NCBI GenBank assembly: GCA_023974075.1
Contig: CM043801.1
Coordinates: 1,257,209 to 1,321,208 of the forward strand
Direction: 5' to 3'
Length of the DNA: 64,000 nucleotides
Source: Chaenocephalus aceratus
Lineage: Eukaryota; Chordata; Actinopteri; Perciformes; Channichthyidae
Part shown: in pieces, positions 21,123 through 31,394 of the stretch
Position numbering within the stretch: the stretch's first letter is position 1
Layout: each line of letters begins with the position of its first letter
Position numbers and translations under genes: made by a program
Notes under the pieces: generated by a model
What the model was told of the DNA's origin: nothing
What the model saw: only the letters and a program-made list of their open reading frames with translations
The model's database searches: none

Positions 21123-21693
21123 TCAGCAGGGAACTATATGTTCATAAAATAGTGTGTTTGAGCTTAACTGTGTGTATTAAAGTAAAACGGAGCATTTTCT
21201 GTCAGCTCAGATTGTATTTCTGCTTTTTTAAACTGCAGTATGTGCTCATGTGTTTCAGTGCGGGTGTATAGGCTGCTGCTGAATCTGCTGAGTGAAAGAC
21301 AGCTTTCCCCATCAATAAAATCATTTCTGATCCTAAATATCTTGGTTTCTTCTTCTCTAAGGTTATATTGTCAGGCTTGGGGAGTAACCCCTTACTTGTT
21401 TAAACATAGTCGATGTTCTTAAAATGTGTAATAAAACAAAATCTTATCTTTACTTCGTAAAGGCAACATATTTGATGTTTGCTTTGTAAATTAATTTTTT
21501 TTGAAAAGTTAGGCGTACTGTCTGAATTTGCCCGGTGAAAGGCATGAGAAAAAAATACATTTTTGATACAGGATTTCTTGGTTCCTAATGTCACATTGTT
21601 GTGTTTTCTTATTTTTTCCATTATCACAATACAATTAGTAAAAATCTCTTATTGATATTTATTTTCTATTGTTTTTATTTGCATCTCTGATAT

Positions 21694-21792
21694 TGAGGCG
21701 TGTGGCGCAGTGGAGTAGTCCGTTGGTGCAGTTGAGTATGTAAGTCACTTTGGATAAAAGTGTCTAAAAAGTAACATGTAATGTAATGTAAA
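21694..21792 (+). repeat. Internally deleted tRNA-derived SINE
   Basis: GAGGCGTGTGGCGCAGTGGA resembles a polymerase III box A head, and GTAAGTCACTTTGGATAAAAG then AATGTAATGTAA is the L2-type tail. The middle, including box B, is missing. Confidence 0.6.
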
Positions 21793-21913
21793 TGAAAGTA
21801 GGTATCAGGATACATTACTTTAATAGTGAGGTAAACAGATTACATTACTGATTACTTTTTTACAGGTAACTAGTAATTGAAACAGAAAACACTTTTAAAG
21901 TTATCCTCCCAAC

Positions 21914-23705
21914 TCTGGTTCATTTCAAACCTTTATTTATACAGATAAATCCCATTGAGATCATTGATCTCTTTTCCAAGGGAGACCTGCTCAAGTAGTT
22001 CCTCATGAAACATAAAAGCATAAACAGAACAACAAAAGGACATCATCCAGCATCATTTACATAATTATCCACATAAGCAGGTACCAACAGCTTCCGATTG
22101 AGTAGCATCCAACCGAGCTTTAAAAACATTTAGTGGCACCAGATTGTTCAGTTTCCATTTAATTTGCAGACTGTTCCAAGACAGAGGAGCTGCGCATCTA
22201 AAAGCTGTCTTCCCTAAGACAGTCCTAGCAGCTTGGCACATTTAATAAAACCACAGCATGCGATCTCAGGCAGTAGCCACTTACAATTCTACGAGAGATC
22301 AGGGAGCAGATATAAGATGGAAGTTTCCCTAACATGGCTTTGTATATAAAAATGTACCAGTGACTGAGCCTCCGTACAGTTAGTGAAAGCAAACCAGCCC
22401 TTGCATACAGGGTACAGTGATGGGTTAATGCTTTACAGTTTGTCACACATCTCAGAGCGCTGTGATACGCAGCATCTAACTTGACCAGGTAATTGGCAGG
22501 TGCATTCATATACATCAGATCACCATAGTCCAGCACAGGTCAAAGGTCACAGAGCCTTTTCCTGGCCTCAAGCGAGAAACAGGACTTGTTCCTGTAGAAG
22601 AAACCTAGCCTAACCCTCAGCTTTTTTAGCAGGTTATTGACATGGAGTTTAAAAGAGAGACAATCATCAAGCCAGATACCAAGGTACTTGTAACAGGCAA
22701 CAACTTCAAGTTTTGTTCCTTGCGTAGTTACAATATCTAAAACAGGCTCTGGTGTCTTTTTAGCTTTTGAAAAGAGCATTACCTTGGTTTTATCCACATT
22801 TAAAAGAAGCTTTAGTTCAGAGAGCTGAGTCTGAATAGTGTTAAAAACAGCCTGTAATTTAACACCAGCCTCCTGAATGGAGGGACCGAAAACGCAGCCA
22901 CTCTATCTCTGAGCCTGATTTCCTAGCCTTTGCCCAGGCCTTGTTTCTCTCATGAAGGAGACTGGACAGATTAGCAAAAAACCAAGGATTGTCTCGTCCC
23001 TTTACTCTAAATTTACGCAGGGGTGCATGTCTATCAATGATCTCCATAAAACCAAGATAAAAATAAGACCATGCGGTTTCTACATCAGCACACAGATCGA
23101 TTTTACATTTAGATTTTAACATTTAAAGAGATACAAAGGTTTGTAAAATCCTCTGACACTGCAGTTAACCAGTCCCAGTTAAAATATCCAAGTAGCACTA
23201 TTTCCTTGTAGTCTAGTTGTGATAAAAGATTTGCTAGTGAAGACAAGGAGTCCTTGACAGCTGAGGGGGGTCTGTAACAGCCCACCACCATGACCTGTTG
23301 ACCCTTTGCCACTTCTATATTTATGGCTAAAAATTCAAATTGCTTACTGATCGATTTGGAAACTAATGTGGTTACACTGAACTTATTCTTAACATAAATG
23401 GCAACGCCACCACCTTTATTAGGCCGGTCGGTACGATACACATTAAAACCATTTAAGGCAATGTCAGAGGCCAAAATAGATTTGTTTAGCCATGTTTCTG
23501 ATAAAACAATGACGTCAGCGTCAGTCAAGCTCGCCCAGATACGGACAAAATCTAGTTTACCTGACAGACTGCGCACATTCAAATGGATGAGACCCAACCC
23601 AGACCTAGCTTTAAAATCAGCAGGAGTAGCGATCTGACTACTACTACTGGGCGGACCAGGGTTATTATCCAGTATCCACTCAAACTCATTTGTTACTGCA
23701 AACTG
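21914..23705 (-). pseudogene. LINE-B copy 1 (endonuclease plus RT C-terminus)
   Basis: Read from 23705 downward: an APE-type endonuclease domain (LGLIHLNVRSLSGKLDFV, ADVIVLSETWLNKS, GGGVAIYVKNKF, VVGCYRPPS), a linker (IDRHAPLRKFRVKGRDNPWF), then directly [34 protein letters not shown] and the C-terminal LDYGDLMYMNAP region. The polymerase core with the YADD box is deleted between about 22880 and 22850. The 3' end terminates in GAAAT repeats. Stops break the frame. Confidence 0.85.
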
Positions 23706-23778
23706 TTATTTGTGATTTTGTGGCTCAGTTAGAAAACATGCATCTAAGCAGCTGTGTGTTTAACATGTGTCCTCCCAC

Positions 23779-23908
23779 CTATGAAGCGTACAGCCCTGCG
23801 GATGTAGGAGTTGAAATTACAGCCTGCAGCGTTGATGTTGGCCTCCGTCTGAGTGGCTGCTGACCTCCGGGACAGATAGCAGTACAGAATCGCCTCTCCG
23901 ATCAGAAT
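23779..23908 (-). CDS. plppr4: PLPPR4-like exon, second/third membrane segments
   Basis: After the acceptor TTTGTGTGCAG the exon reads ILIGEAILYCYLSRRSAATQ, then TEANINAAGCNFNSYIRRAV, RFI and one base of a Gly codon; donor GTGGGA. It is 130 bp, entered in phase 0 and left in phase 1. NINAAGCNFNSYIRRAVRF is the family signature. The antisense LINE-B copy begins only about 75 bp into the following intron. Confidence 0.93.
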
Positions 23909-24339
23909 CTGCACACAAAGACACAGAAAGGATGTTGCAAAGGCAGATCACCACATATATCAGTCTGAATGATCCGCCAGATGCAATAAATATTACTGGA
24001 TCATTTATTGTTGCTGATATCTTACGGTCCCGACTCATAAGTGTGGGGATTTTTGTTTTGATGTGAGAAAAGGAAGAGATGTCAATCAAAAGGGAGACGA
24101 CAAGATCATCTGCAACCTACGTCCTGCTTCAAAGGCAAAACATGTTATGTAATCGTAATGGTGAAAAGCTGCAGCAAAATGAAGTTAAACACAAGAAATG
24201 AAGGTAAACCATGTGTCTATCTGGTATAAAAAGTGCATTTTGATGTTACTCTGCTTTATGTGCAATAGCATTTCTTAGAGAACTAAGTCTCTGTAATTTG
24301 CATCAATTTTACAGAGACTTGTTTCACCAACAACAACAA

Positions 24340-24780
24340 CAACAACAGTGTTCCGAGTGTTTCGAGCCAGGTCCCGGTGGACCCAGCAGGAGCCTCCAGC
24401 AGACCCCCCCGCACGGTTCCCTCGTCCCTTGGAAGAGGCGGAGAGGTGGGTGTTTTTCATCTGATGGTGGACTACCGGGGAGAACGTCCTGCTCGGGAGC
24501 CAGGCTCAGAGTTAGTGGCAGTGGGTGCGGTGCACCTGCCTTTTACAGCAAGAGCACACGCTCGCCTCGGGGAGGGAGAAAAAGAGAAACAGAGGCCGCC
24601 GAAACAGCCAGAGCCCTGCCTCTCCCCACCTCTGCTGCTCACCCAGATCTACAGCTCCTCTACCACAAACCATCAGCAACAAGTGGACATGGAGACCTAC
24701 ATGAACTACATGTTGCTAAATCCACCACGGAGAATAAACAGAAGGGCAACCAGGCAACCATGGCAACCATGCTCGGGGGG
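24340..24780 (+). repeat. Dispersed repeat split by a solo LTR, left part
   Basis: CGCACGGTTCCCTCGTCCCT and GGTGGGTGTTTTTCATCTG, then AACCATGGCAACCATGCTC, match 49929-50070, where the right part (25259 onward) follows directly. About 200 bp here (24490-24720) have no match there. The overlapping frames are not conserved between copies. Confidence 0.6.
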
Positions 24781-25258
24781 TGTAATGTCTCGTAAAATCT
24801 GTTAAGTTAATGTTTTTAGTTCAGTCTTGTATCCTGTTTTATTTTGTAGTAACCTTTCCTTCTTGTTGCACATTACCTCACTTCCTCCCTTTGTGTGTTT
24901 TCCCTCCACTGTGATTGTGGACTCCGCCCTAATTGTCTGCACCTGTTCCCCCTTAGCCTGCCTATATATAGATTATGTCTCCCTTGTCTTGTTGCCAGTT
25001 CGTTTCGTCCCATGTGCCAGACTGCCAGCGTGAAGTCCATGTTTTCTGCTAAGAGCTAAGAACCGAGTTTTGGAATTTACTTTATCCTTTGCATTTTTGA
25101 TACTATGTTAACTTTTTCCTCATTAGAGTGTTTTTTGTTACCTTGACCTGTTACCTCTACGGAGAGCTCACAGTGCCAATTTTCAGTAAAGACTTTCTTT
25201 TGTACTTTGTTTGTCGAGTCGTGCTTTTGGGTTCATACTGGTTTGCCTAGCCGTGACA
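24781..25258 (+). mobile_element. Solo LTR
   Basis: 478 bp from TGTAATGTCTCG to CCGTGACA, flanked by GGGGG on both sides. TATATATAG at 24965 is a plausible core promoter and CAGTAAAGAC near 25185 a candidate polyadenylation region. The related repeat at 50060-50080 reads CATGCTCCGGGTCTTCTTCG, the empty form. A related LTR fragment lies inverted at 47540-47830. Confidence 0.82.
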
Positions 25259-25440
25259 GGGGGTCTTCTTCGCTGCTTTTGGTGTATTGTGTGGCAGAAG
25301 TACAGTGCCAATTACAGGCCCGGCATATGTACTACAGCGTCTCCAGCGAGTCGAGCGGTTTCGTGTGGACGGAAGACTTTTTTGATATCGAATTGTGTTC
25401 GTTGTAGTTTTTGTCTCAGTGTAAACGGAGCCTAAAAGAG
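25259..25440 (+). repeat. Dispersed repeat split by a solo LTR, right part
   Basis: TCTTCTTCGCTGCTTTTGGT and AGGCCCGGCATATGTACTAC match 50071-50140. It ends in GTGTAAACGGAGCCTAA, a wording common at the edge of fish repeats. Confidence 0.6.
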
Positions 25441-26310
25441 ATCCAGTCAAACATCCTGCAGTGGAAAACAAATAATAACATATTTTATTTGGAGGCTCAT
25501 TTTTATAAAAATGTTTTACCAAAGGACTCATTGCAGTTAATAAAAAACTCTAAAAGGTTAAACTTGAAGTAAATGTTCGTTTTTTCTGAATCTTATCTGT
25601 TTATTTTATGCATTAATGCGAGATGGTTGCCATCCTTAAAGGTCCCCTAGTATGCAACATCCCCTTTTCCATGTCTCTTCAACATCAACATGTGTCCCCT
25701 CTGTGTAAAGAGACTCTGAACGTTTCAGGAACAAAGACCCCTCTCTTTTTGTCCTGATCCATTTATATAAAAACCTGTCTGGAAATGAGCTGATCAGATG
25801 TTAGCCACTTTATGATATCGTGTTTTGTTGTGCTATGCAACCAATAGCCACTAAGGTAACCCCCCACAACTGTATCACCTGAATCTCCTCTTAGAGCACC
25901 ATTGTGGGTTTTTTTCTCAGAGGGGCGTGAACAGCAGCAGCTCATTAGCATTTAAAGCTACATACACAGAATCAGCACTTTTGGAACAGGGCTGAAACAG
26001 AGGGGATTATGGGATGCTGCAATGATCTGTTTGGTGTTTCAGCCAAACACTTCAGAGACATGTTCTGTATACATCTTGATACCTTGATTAAGGAATAAAT
26101 CACATGCTTCATGTACAACTTTATTTATACATTGCACTTTTTGGGACATGTCCCTTCTTTTTTTAACTTCCTGCCTATTCACTTGCAAAATTGAATCTGG
26201 TGGAAACTCACTTGTAACAGAATCCCTTGAGTGGTAACACACAGATAATGGTGCACAAGTATTAGGCCCATGTGTTCTTGAAGATTTTAAAGTCCTGGAC
26301 AATTAGGAAA
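25441..26310. other. Intronic stretch, probable dispersed repeat
   Basis: AAAGGTCCCCTAGTATGCAA (25640-25659) starts a segment of the kind seen widely in fish, but it has no partner in this window. No coding similarity recognised. Confidence 0.35.
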
Positions 26311-26319
26311 AACTCCAGC

Positions 26320-26730
26320 ATATTATTTGCACATCACACAGTTGCTGCATATTGTTTGGCTGCACATCCATGATGCGAATCTCTCGTTCCACAACATCAC
26401 AAAGGTTCTCCATAGGATTGAGACCTGGTAACTGTGGCCACTTGAGAACAGTGCATTCATTGTCATGTTCAAGAACCCAGTGTGAGATGAATTGAGCATT
26501 GTGACATGGTGTGTTATCCTGCTGGAAGTAGCATCAGAAGATGGGTACGCTGTGGTCATAAAGGGATGGACATGGTCAGAAACAAAGAGAACTGCCAATC
26601 ACTGGATATTTTCCCTTTTTCTGAGCATTCTCTGAAAACCCTAGAGATGGTTGTAGATCAGCCGTTTCTGAAATAGTCAGACCAGCACCTGGCACCAACA
26701 ACCATGCCACGTTCAAAGTCACTTGCCCCC
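26320..26730 (-). pseudogene. Tc1-like transposase remnant
   Basis: The minus strand reads DFERGMVVGA near 26722, EISETA-like residues, then jumps to SDHVHPFMTT (26590) and, in shifted frames, to the HDNEF/LKWPQL region. These are N-terminal helix-turn-helix pieces and the C-terminal catalytic part of a Tc1 transposase that is about 340 residues when complete. The middle third is deleted and several frameshifts are present. Terminal repeats not found. Confidence 0.8.
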
Positions 26731-26735
26731 CCCCA

Positions 26736-27379
26736 GTAAGAGCTGAATTGGATGAATGTAAGACTCAACTTGCTGATCATGAGGAAGGTTTAAACACCCT
26801 GGCCGCCCGGATTGACTCTCTGGAAGCCCACAGTACTCAGCTAGCTAAAGACAACGCTAAATTACAATTGAAAACAGACGACCTGGAGAATAGAGGGAGA
26901 CGTTGCAATCTACGTATTGTTGGAATACCAGAAGGTGTTGAACAAGGCAACCCTACTACTTTCATCTCTAACATGCTTCACAAATTGTTTACCGGACTGG
27001 AGAAAGCACCGGTACTTGACCGTGCTCACTGTGTACCCGCTTCCCGACCTAAAGACGGAGAGCGCCCACGCTCCTTCCAATGTAAAATATTTTTCAAGTG
27101 AAAGAGGAAATACTGAAACTCTCACGTCAGAAAGGCAAGCTAGTGCTCGGTGGGACCCAGATTTTCATATTCCCTGACTGCAGCGCAGATTTGGACAAGC
27201 GCAGAGCTGCATATAATGAGGTGAAGGCTGTGCTTCGCAGGGCAGACGTCAGATATGGGCTCCTTTACCCGGCACGACTGCGGATCACTTTCGGCAGTGA
27301 GACGAGGATTTTCGACTCTCCCCAATCCACGATGGAATACTACACTACAAAGATAAAGCCTACCGCCGAAAATATGTGA
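26736..27379 (+). pseudogene. L1 ORF1 protein fragment
   Basis: The first frame encodes a coiled-coil segment (LADHEEGLNTLAARIDSLEA) and NRGRRCNLRIVGIPEGVEQG, the start of the L1 ORF1 RNA-binding domain. A frameshift near 27100 leads to EILKLSRQKGKLVLGGTQIF, then RADVRYGLLYPARLRITFGS to a stop after AENM. This is the nucleic-acid chaperone of L1/Tx1 elements. It may belong to the same L1 as the ORF2 part at 29108 onward, but the intervening sequence does not show it. Confidence 0.82.
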
Positions 27380-27384
27380 ACATT

Positions 27385-27944
27385 TGTGCTGTTGTTGTTG
27401 CCAAGCAGGTCATCTGTTAAATCAAGGAGTCGTTTACCACAGACTGGAAATCGGGATCGGAATGCTCCGGGTGTTTGAGGCCGTAGGTAATGGAAACGCT
27501 CTCTGCAGGGATGTTGTTTGAGCCGGGATAACTGACTGTTTGTGATATCTTCCTATAGTCATTTATCTCGAGAATTACGCTGCTTATATCTTGAAAACAC
27601 CTCATGTAAGGGTCTTTCTTTCTTTCTTTTTTCGTGATCATATTCTTCATAACGTTTAAACAGACTTTTCATTCACGGGAACTTTTGAGACTCTTTCCCT
27701 GAGATCTCCTCCTGCAGGTTTGGTCTGTCTTGTTCACTGGTTTAACTTCAGTAACTACTAAATTAATGTATCTGTTCATGTTTAAAGCATCTTATCTCAC
27801 TTCTCATAGTAACAGGTGCTCACAAGATCATACAGATAGCAAATAAGCAACACGGATTTGTGAGAGGGTTTAGCTTTGAGCAAAATACCTACAATTATTT
27901 TACACATGTCTTTTGGGTCTTGTTTTATGTGATTATTGTTTTTA
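27385..27944. other. Stretch between L1 ORF1 and LTR element, nothing recognised
   Basis: No L1 endonuclease or polymerase motif. The short minus-strand frame at 27417-27650 resembles no family known to me. Confidence 0.4.
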
Positions 27945-29107
27945 GCTTAGAATAAGGACATTAGACAGGACATAGCGTTGGCAGGACCCCTGGCAGAAGA
28001 GTAGTCGGCGGGACTTGAGAGGGGACTGGAGAGGGGACTTGAAAGGGAACTCGAGAAGTGACTTGAGAGGGGACTCCAGAGGGAACTTGATCGGGGACTC
28101 GAGGGGGAACTGGAGAGGGGACTCGAGAAGAGACTCGAGAGGGGACTTGAGAAGGAACTTGAGAGGAGACTTAAGATGGTCGGTACGCCGACAGAACATA
28201 GGGGGCTGGCGTTGGCCGGAGAGCCAACAGGAGACGGGGAGGTGGCGTCGGCCGTAGAGCCAGGACTGGAGCCAAAACCATGGCTGCTGGGGCCGGTTCT
28301 GGAGCCGGAACCATGGCTGTTGGGCACGGAACAGAAGCCTGGACCCTGGCTGTGTGAGCCAGGTAATGGAGCACGGAAGCATGGCTGTGTGGGCCGGTAC
28401 TGGTGCTCGGATCCATGGCTTTGTGGGCCGGTTCTGGAGCCGGAACCATTGCTGCTGGGACTAGAACTGAGGCTGGAACCATGGCTGCTGGGGCCAGACC
28501 TGGGGCTGGAACCATGGCTGCTGGGGCCAGACCTGGGGCTGGAACCATGGCTGTGTGGGCCAGTACTGGAGCAGGCACCATGGCTGCTGGGCACGGAACC
28601 GGAACACGGAACCATGGCTGTGTGGGCCGGTACTGGAGCCGGGCGCTCCCTTCCACCAATCAAAGCAGCAAGCCAAAAAAAAGGTACAATTCTGTAGTCT
28701 ACCTCAAATGGATCATCCGATGGGTCCATTTCTGCTTGGTCCATTCTGTTAGGGTTGAGTGAAGCAAGCAGGACCCAAATGCAGATTTAAACGTAAAAAA
28801 TACCTTTATTCCAAGGAAAGCGTCAGAAACAGAACACTACCCGGTGACACAGTCAAAGACAAACAATGAACCAACAATGACAGACAGAAAAACCAGAACT
28901 TAAATACACACAAGACTAATCACACCAACAAGACACAGGTGAGGAGGGAGGAGAACACACAGGGGCACCAGGTGAACACAATCGGGTAATCAGGGAGGAG
29001 GGAACACAGACAGAAAGCGACGGGCGAAGGTGAAGACCTTTAAAATAAAACATGAAACCAAAAACAGAAAAAGACGAGACAAAACACAACACAGACAGAT
29101 CTTGACA
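27945..29107 (-). mobile_element. Second copy of the array-bearing LTR element, truncated
   Basis: The 5' LTR (28747-29107, minus) starts TGTCAAGATCTGTC and ends CCCTAACA; it is recognisably the same family as 2725-3094 but clearly diverged. The body keeps the 24-bp SHG array, a short 12-bp array and one 60-bp unit, then stops at 27945. The 3' LTR is missing. Domain order equals the first copy. Confidence 0.85.
27947..28744 (-). CDS. Gag-like/low-complexity ORF, copy 2 (265 aa)
   Basis: It starts MDQAEMDPSDDPFEVDYR just after the LTR and passes into GPSSHGSSPRSGPSSHG repeats, then a serine/leucine/proline region. The repeat frame is the same as in 3111-5336, but the non-repetitive N-terminal section is shorter and differs. 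It is truncated at its 3' end. Confidence 0.5.
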   Translation of the reverse strand: MDQAEMDPSDDPFEVDYRIVPFFWLAALIGGRERPAPVPAHTAMVPCSGSVPSSHGACSSTGPHSHGSSPRSGPSSHGSSPRSGPSSHGSSLSSSPSSNGSGSRTGPQSHGSEHQYRPTQPCFRAPLPGSHSQGPGFCSVPNSHGSGSRTGPSSHGFGSSPGSTADATSPSPVGSPANASPLCSVGVPTILSLLSSSFSSPLSSLFSSPLSSSPSSPRSSSLWSPLSSHFSSSLSSPLSSPLSSPADYSSARGPANAMSCLMSLF

Positions 29108-29174
29108 ATTGATAAGAAGAACATTCTTTGTAGCCCTTGACAAATCGCTCAACATTTACTTGGAACAATAAACC
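29108..29174 (+). pseudogene. L1 ORF2 fragment left of the DIRS element
   Basis: It encodes LDKSLN and, with one frameshift, TWNNKP, which continues after the 6.3-kb insertion as SRIRKAFLQRPK at 35471. This is the C-terminal part of an L1 polymerase. Confidence 0.7.
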
Positions 29175-29370
29175 GATAGTTACGGCTGTAACTACGGTTC
29201 TATGAGTCCCGGATGACCGCCAGAGGCGGTGCTTTAGCACTGGATATGTCCATCGCGCGCATGCGCAGCTCGAGTACCAATAACAACAAAGTCACCTGTG
29301 ACCCACGTGACACCGGCTATATCAGCCGGTATTGTCAGAGGATCTGTTCCCCGAATCTTCTCGCGAGCAT
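29175..29370 (-). repeat. DIRS inverted terminal repeat, 3' side
   Basis: From TTCTATGAGTC at 29199 it matches the reverse complement of 35298-35470 (ACCGCCAGAGGCGGTGCTTT, CGCGCGCATGCGCAGCTCGA, CACCGGCTATATCAGCCGGT). The first 24 bases extend beyond the other end and hold the palindrome TAGTTAC-GGCT-GTAACTA (29177-29194). Confidence 0.9.
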
Positions 29371-29395
29371 ACAAGAATTCTGAGTGACAGAGAAC

Positions 29396-29500
29396 TCTGG
29401 CGGTCATCCGGGACTCATAGTACCGTAGTTACAGCCGTAACTATCATTCTATTTTGTCCCTACTGACCGCCAGAGGCGGTGCTTTAGCACTGGATGACTT
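29396..29500. repeat. DIRS internal complementary region
   Basis: The left half (CTGGCGGTCATCCGGGACTC to GCCGTAACTATC) is the reverse complement of the outer left end (29175-29226). The right half (TTCTATTTTGTCCCTACTGA to GCTTTAGCACTGG) is the reverse complement of the outer right end (35422-35470). The two termini are therefore joined head to tail inside the element, as in DIRS models where this region templates completion of a circular DNA. Confidence 0.9.
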
Positions 29501-30250
29501 ATACCAACAATGTCATGAAGAATCCAAGCCCTTGCTCACCACTGGAAGCAGCGGAGCTCGGCAAAAGGACCACGCCCAAAGAATGGGGAGTGGCGACATT
29601 GACCTGATGACAACTGGAGAATGTGCCAGAAGACGCCCACAACGCCGCGGCGCATATGGTCTCCAGGGGCACCCCTCTCAGGGCAGCCCAATATGTTGAG
29701 ATGCTCCTTGTAGAGTGGCATCTCAGCCTGATGGCAGGGGGCGGCCACTGGCCCCGTAAGCCTGTGAGATGGTATCGACAACCCAGTGGGGAAGCCACTG
29801 GTTAGAGGGCATAACCTCCTTTAGTGCCGCCAGGGCAAACTCAAGAGTTGCTCCTCCTGCCGTATACAGGCAGTAGCCTTGATATACGCCCTTTGGGCAC
29901 CCCCCGGGCACAGCAACTTCGATGTGCCGTACTCCTGAATGTCAAAGCGTGCCAGCTGGGCAGGCTGATTGAAGTGAGTTTGTGGAAGGACCCCGGGCGG
30001 GAATGCCACATTTGCCCAAAGGGCAACGCCTGAGAGTCTCACCTCGGGCATGTATTGTTTATGGAGAGGACATGCAACTCCCCGACTCACTTCCCTGAGG
30101 CTATGGCAAGCAGAAATGCTGCCTTCGTGGGCAGCCACCTAAGCCCCACCTGGGCCAGGGGCTCGAAGGGAGGAGATGATCGGGCATCCGGCAGCAAGGG
30201 CAGGTCCCAAGCCGGAGCCCTCGGGGTGCAAGGGGGACGCTGCCGTAAAG
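29499..30250 (-). pseudogene. DIRS tyrosine recombinase
   Basis: Three frames give, in order, PTKAAFLLAIASGK (core start), a middle part with LARFDIQEYG and AYIKATACIRQEEQLLSLPW, then HWVVDTISQAYGASGRPLPS, GLRCHSTRSISTYWAALRGV and ETICAAALWAS. HSTR supplies the His-x-x-Arg of the active site; I could not place the nucleophilic tyrosine with confidence because the end (FSSCHQVNVATPHSLG) is altered. At least two frameshifts. Confidence 0.85.
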
Positions 30251-30369
30251 CCCCTCTCATAAAGAGGGACACCGACCTGTGGCACCCCGCCGTGGCACCG
30301 TCGACCCGAACATGTCGGGCAGAATCGCAGCCACATAAATTCAGAGTGGAGTGAGAACGTCCACTATCT

Positions 30370-31356
30370 AGAAGGGACTGTTGTCTAAGCAACAATGTAC
30401 ATGCTGTCCCCAAGGAACACGCACATTCTTGCCCCCCAGTTGGGGTAGAAAGTGCGTGAGTGCAAGCTGCACGGCCCGAAGCTCTAGCACGTTGACCCGG
30501 CGCGCACTCTGCTGGGCAGACCACTGACCCTGAACGGTCCTGCCCTGCCGCACTGCACCCCACCCTGAGAGACATGCACCTATGGTGATGGTCTCCTGGC
30601 GGGATGGGATGGCGCCCATGGGCAAGCCTACCAGGAGATAGGCCCTGCCCCTCCAGCGTGACAGAGAGTGGAGCAATGCTGCGACACCCTGACTTCCCTG
30701 TGCCTGTGCCACTTGGCGTCCAAGTGAAGGCTGTTCAGCCACATCTGCATGGGGCACAACGACAGCGGGCCTAAGGGCCCAGTGGCCGAGGCAGCTGCCA
30801 GTCTGCCCAAGGGCCGGAGGAACTGAATATAAGGCACCCTCTTGCCCGGCCCACGTGGAAGTAGGTATCCCTCGGTTGGGAACCACTCCACCTGTGCGTA
30901 TGCAGTAGTCAGCATATAGAATGGCAGCACCTTCAGGAATCTGTAGATTCCTCTGAGGTCCAAGATCGGGCAAAATCCGCCGACTTTCTTGCTCACGAGA
31001 AAGTATGCCGAGTAGAACCCCCTGGCTAAGCAGAGGGTCTTACTGGGTTGATTGCGTCCTTGGACAAAAGGACGGACAACTCTTGGTCCAGAGGTAGGGC
31101 CCCTGCCGGATCGCTGACGACTGTCAATTAGACCCAGCCGAAGGCTAGGGGCCGGAGCTGCGGTCCGTACCCCTGGGTTAAGGTGAAAACCACCCAAGGG
31201 ACGGAAGTACAGACTGCCCAGAAACTGAGCTGCTGCTGGGAAAGCAGCCGCCGACCACCCCCGGGATTTCAGAGCCCAGCCCCCCGGACCCTGGAGCCAC
31301 CTGGGGGGTTCCGGTAAGGCTCTGGGGCACGAGGCCGCCTGGAAGGCGGGCGACAT
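30370..31356 (-). pseudogene. DIRS reverse transcriptase/RNase H, core deleted
   Basis: YFLVSKKVGGFCPILDLRGI and FLKVLPFYMLTTA are the first RT motifs. The sequence then jumps to VPYIQFLRPLGRLAAASATG and MWLNSLHLDAKWHRHREVRV, so the strand with the catalytic YxDD box is gone. RNase H follows: TIGACLSGWGAVRQGRTVQG, WSAQQSARRVNVLELRAVQL. The first RNase H aspartate is Gly here. Not functional. Confidence 0.87.
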
Positions 31357-31394
31357 GGGGCACGAAAGTCATTGGGAGGCGGTTGAGTGGGCCG

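Noticed and set aside
24298..24805. Frames of 142 and 165 residues as genes
   Set aside because: They begin in a CAA repeat, overlap in two frames, are not conserved in the related repeat at 49925-50160 and are cut by a solo LTR.
30087..30575. 162-residue minus-strand frame as a separate gene
   Set aside because: It overlaps the end of the RNase H region and the start of the tyrosine recombinase of the DIRS pseudogene.
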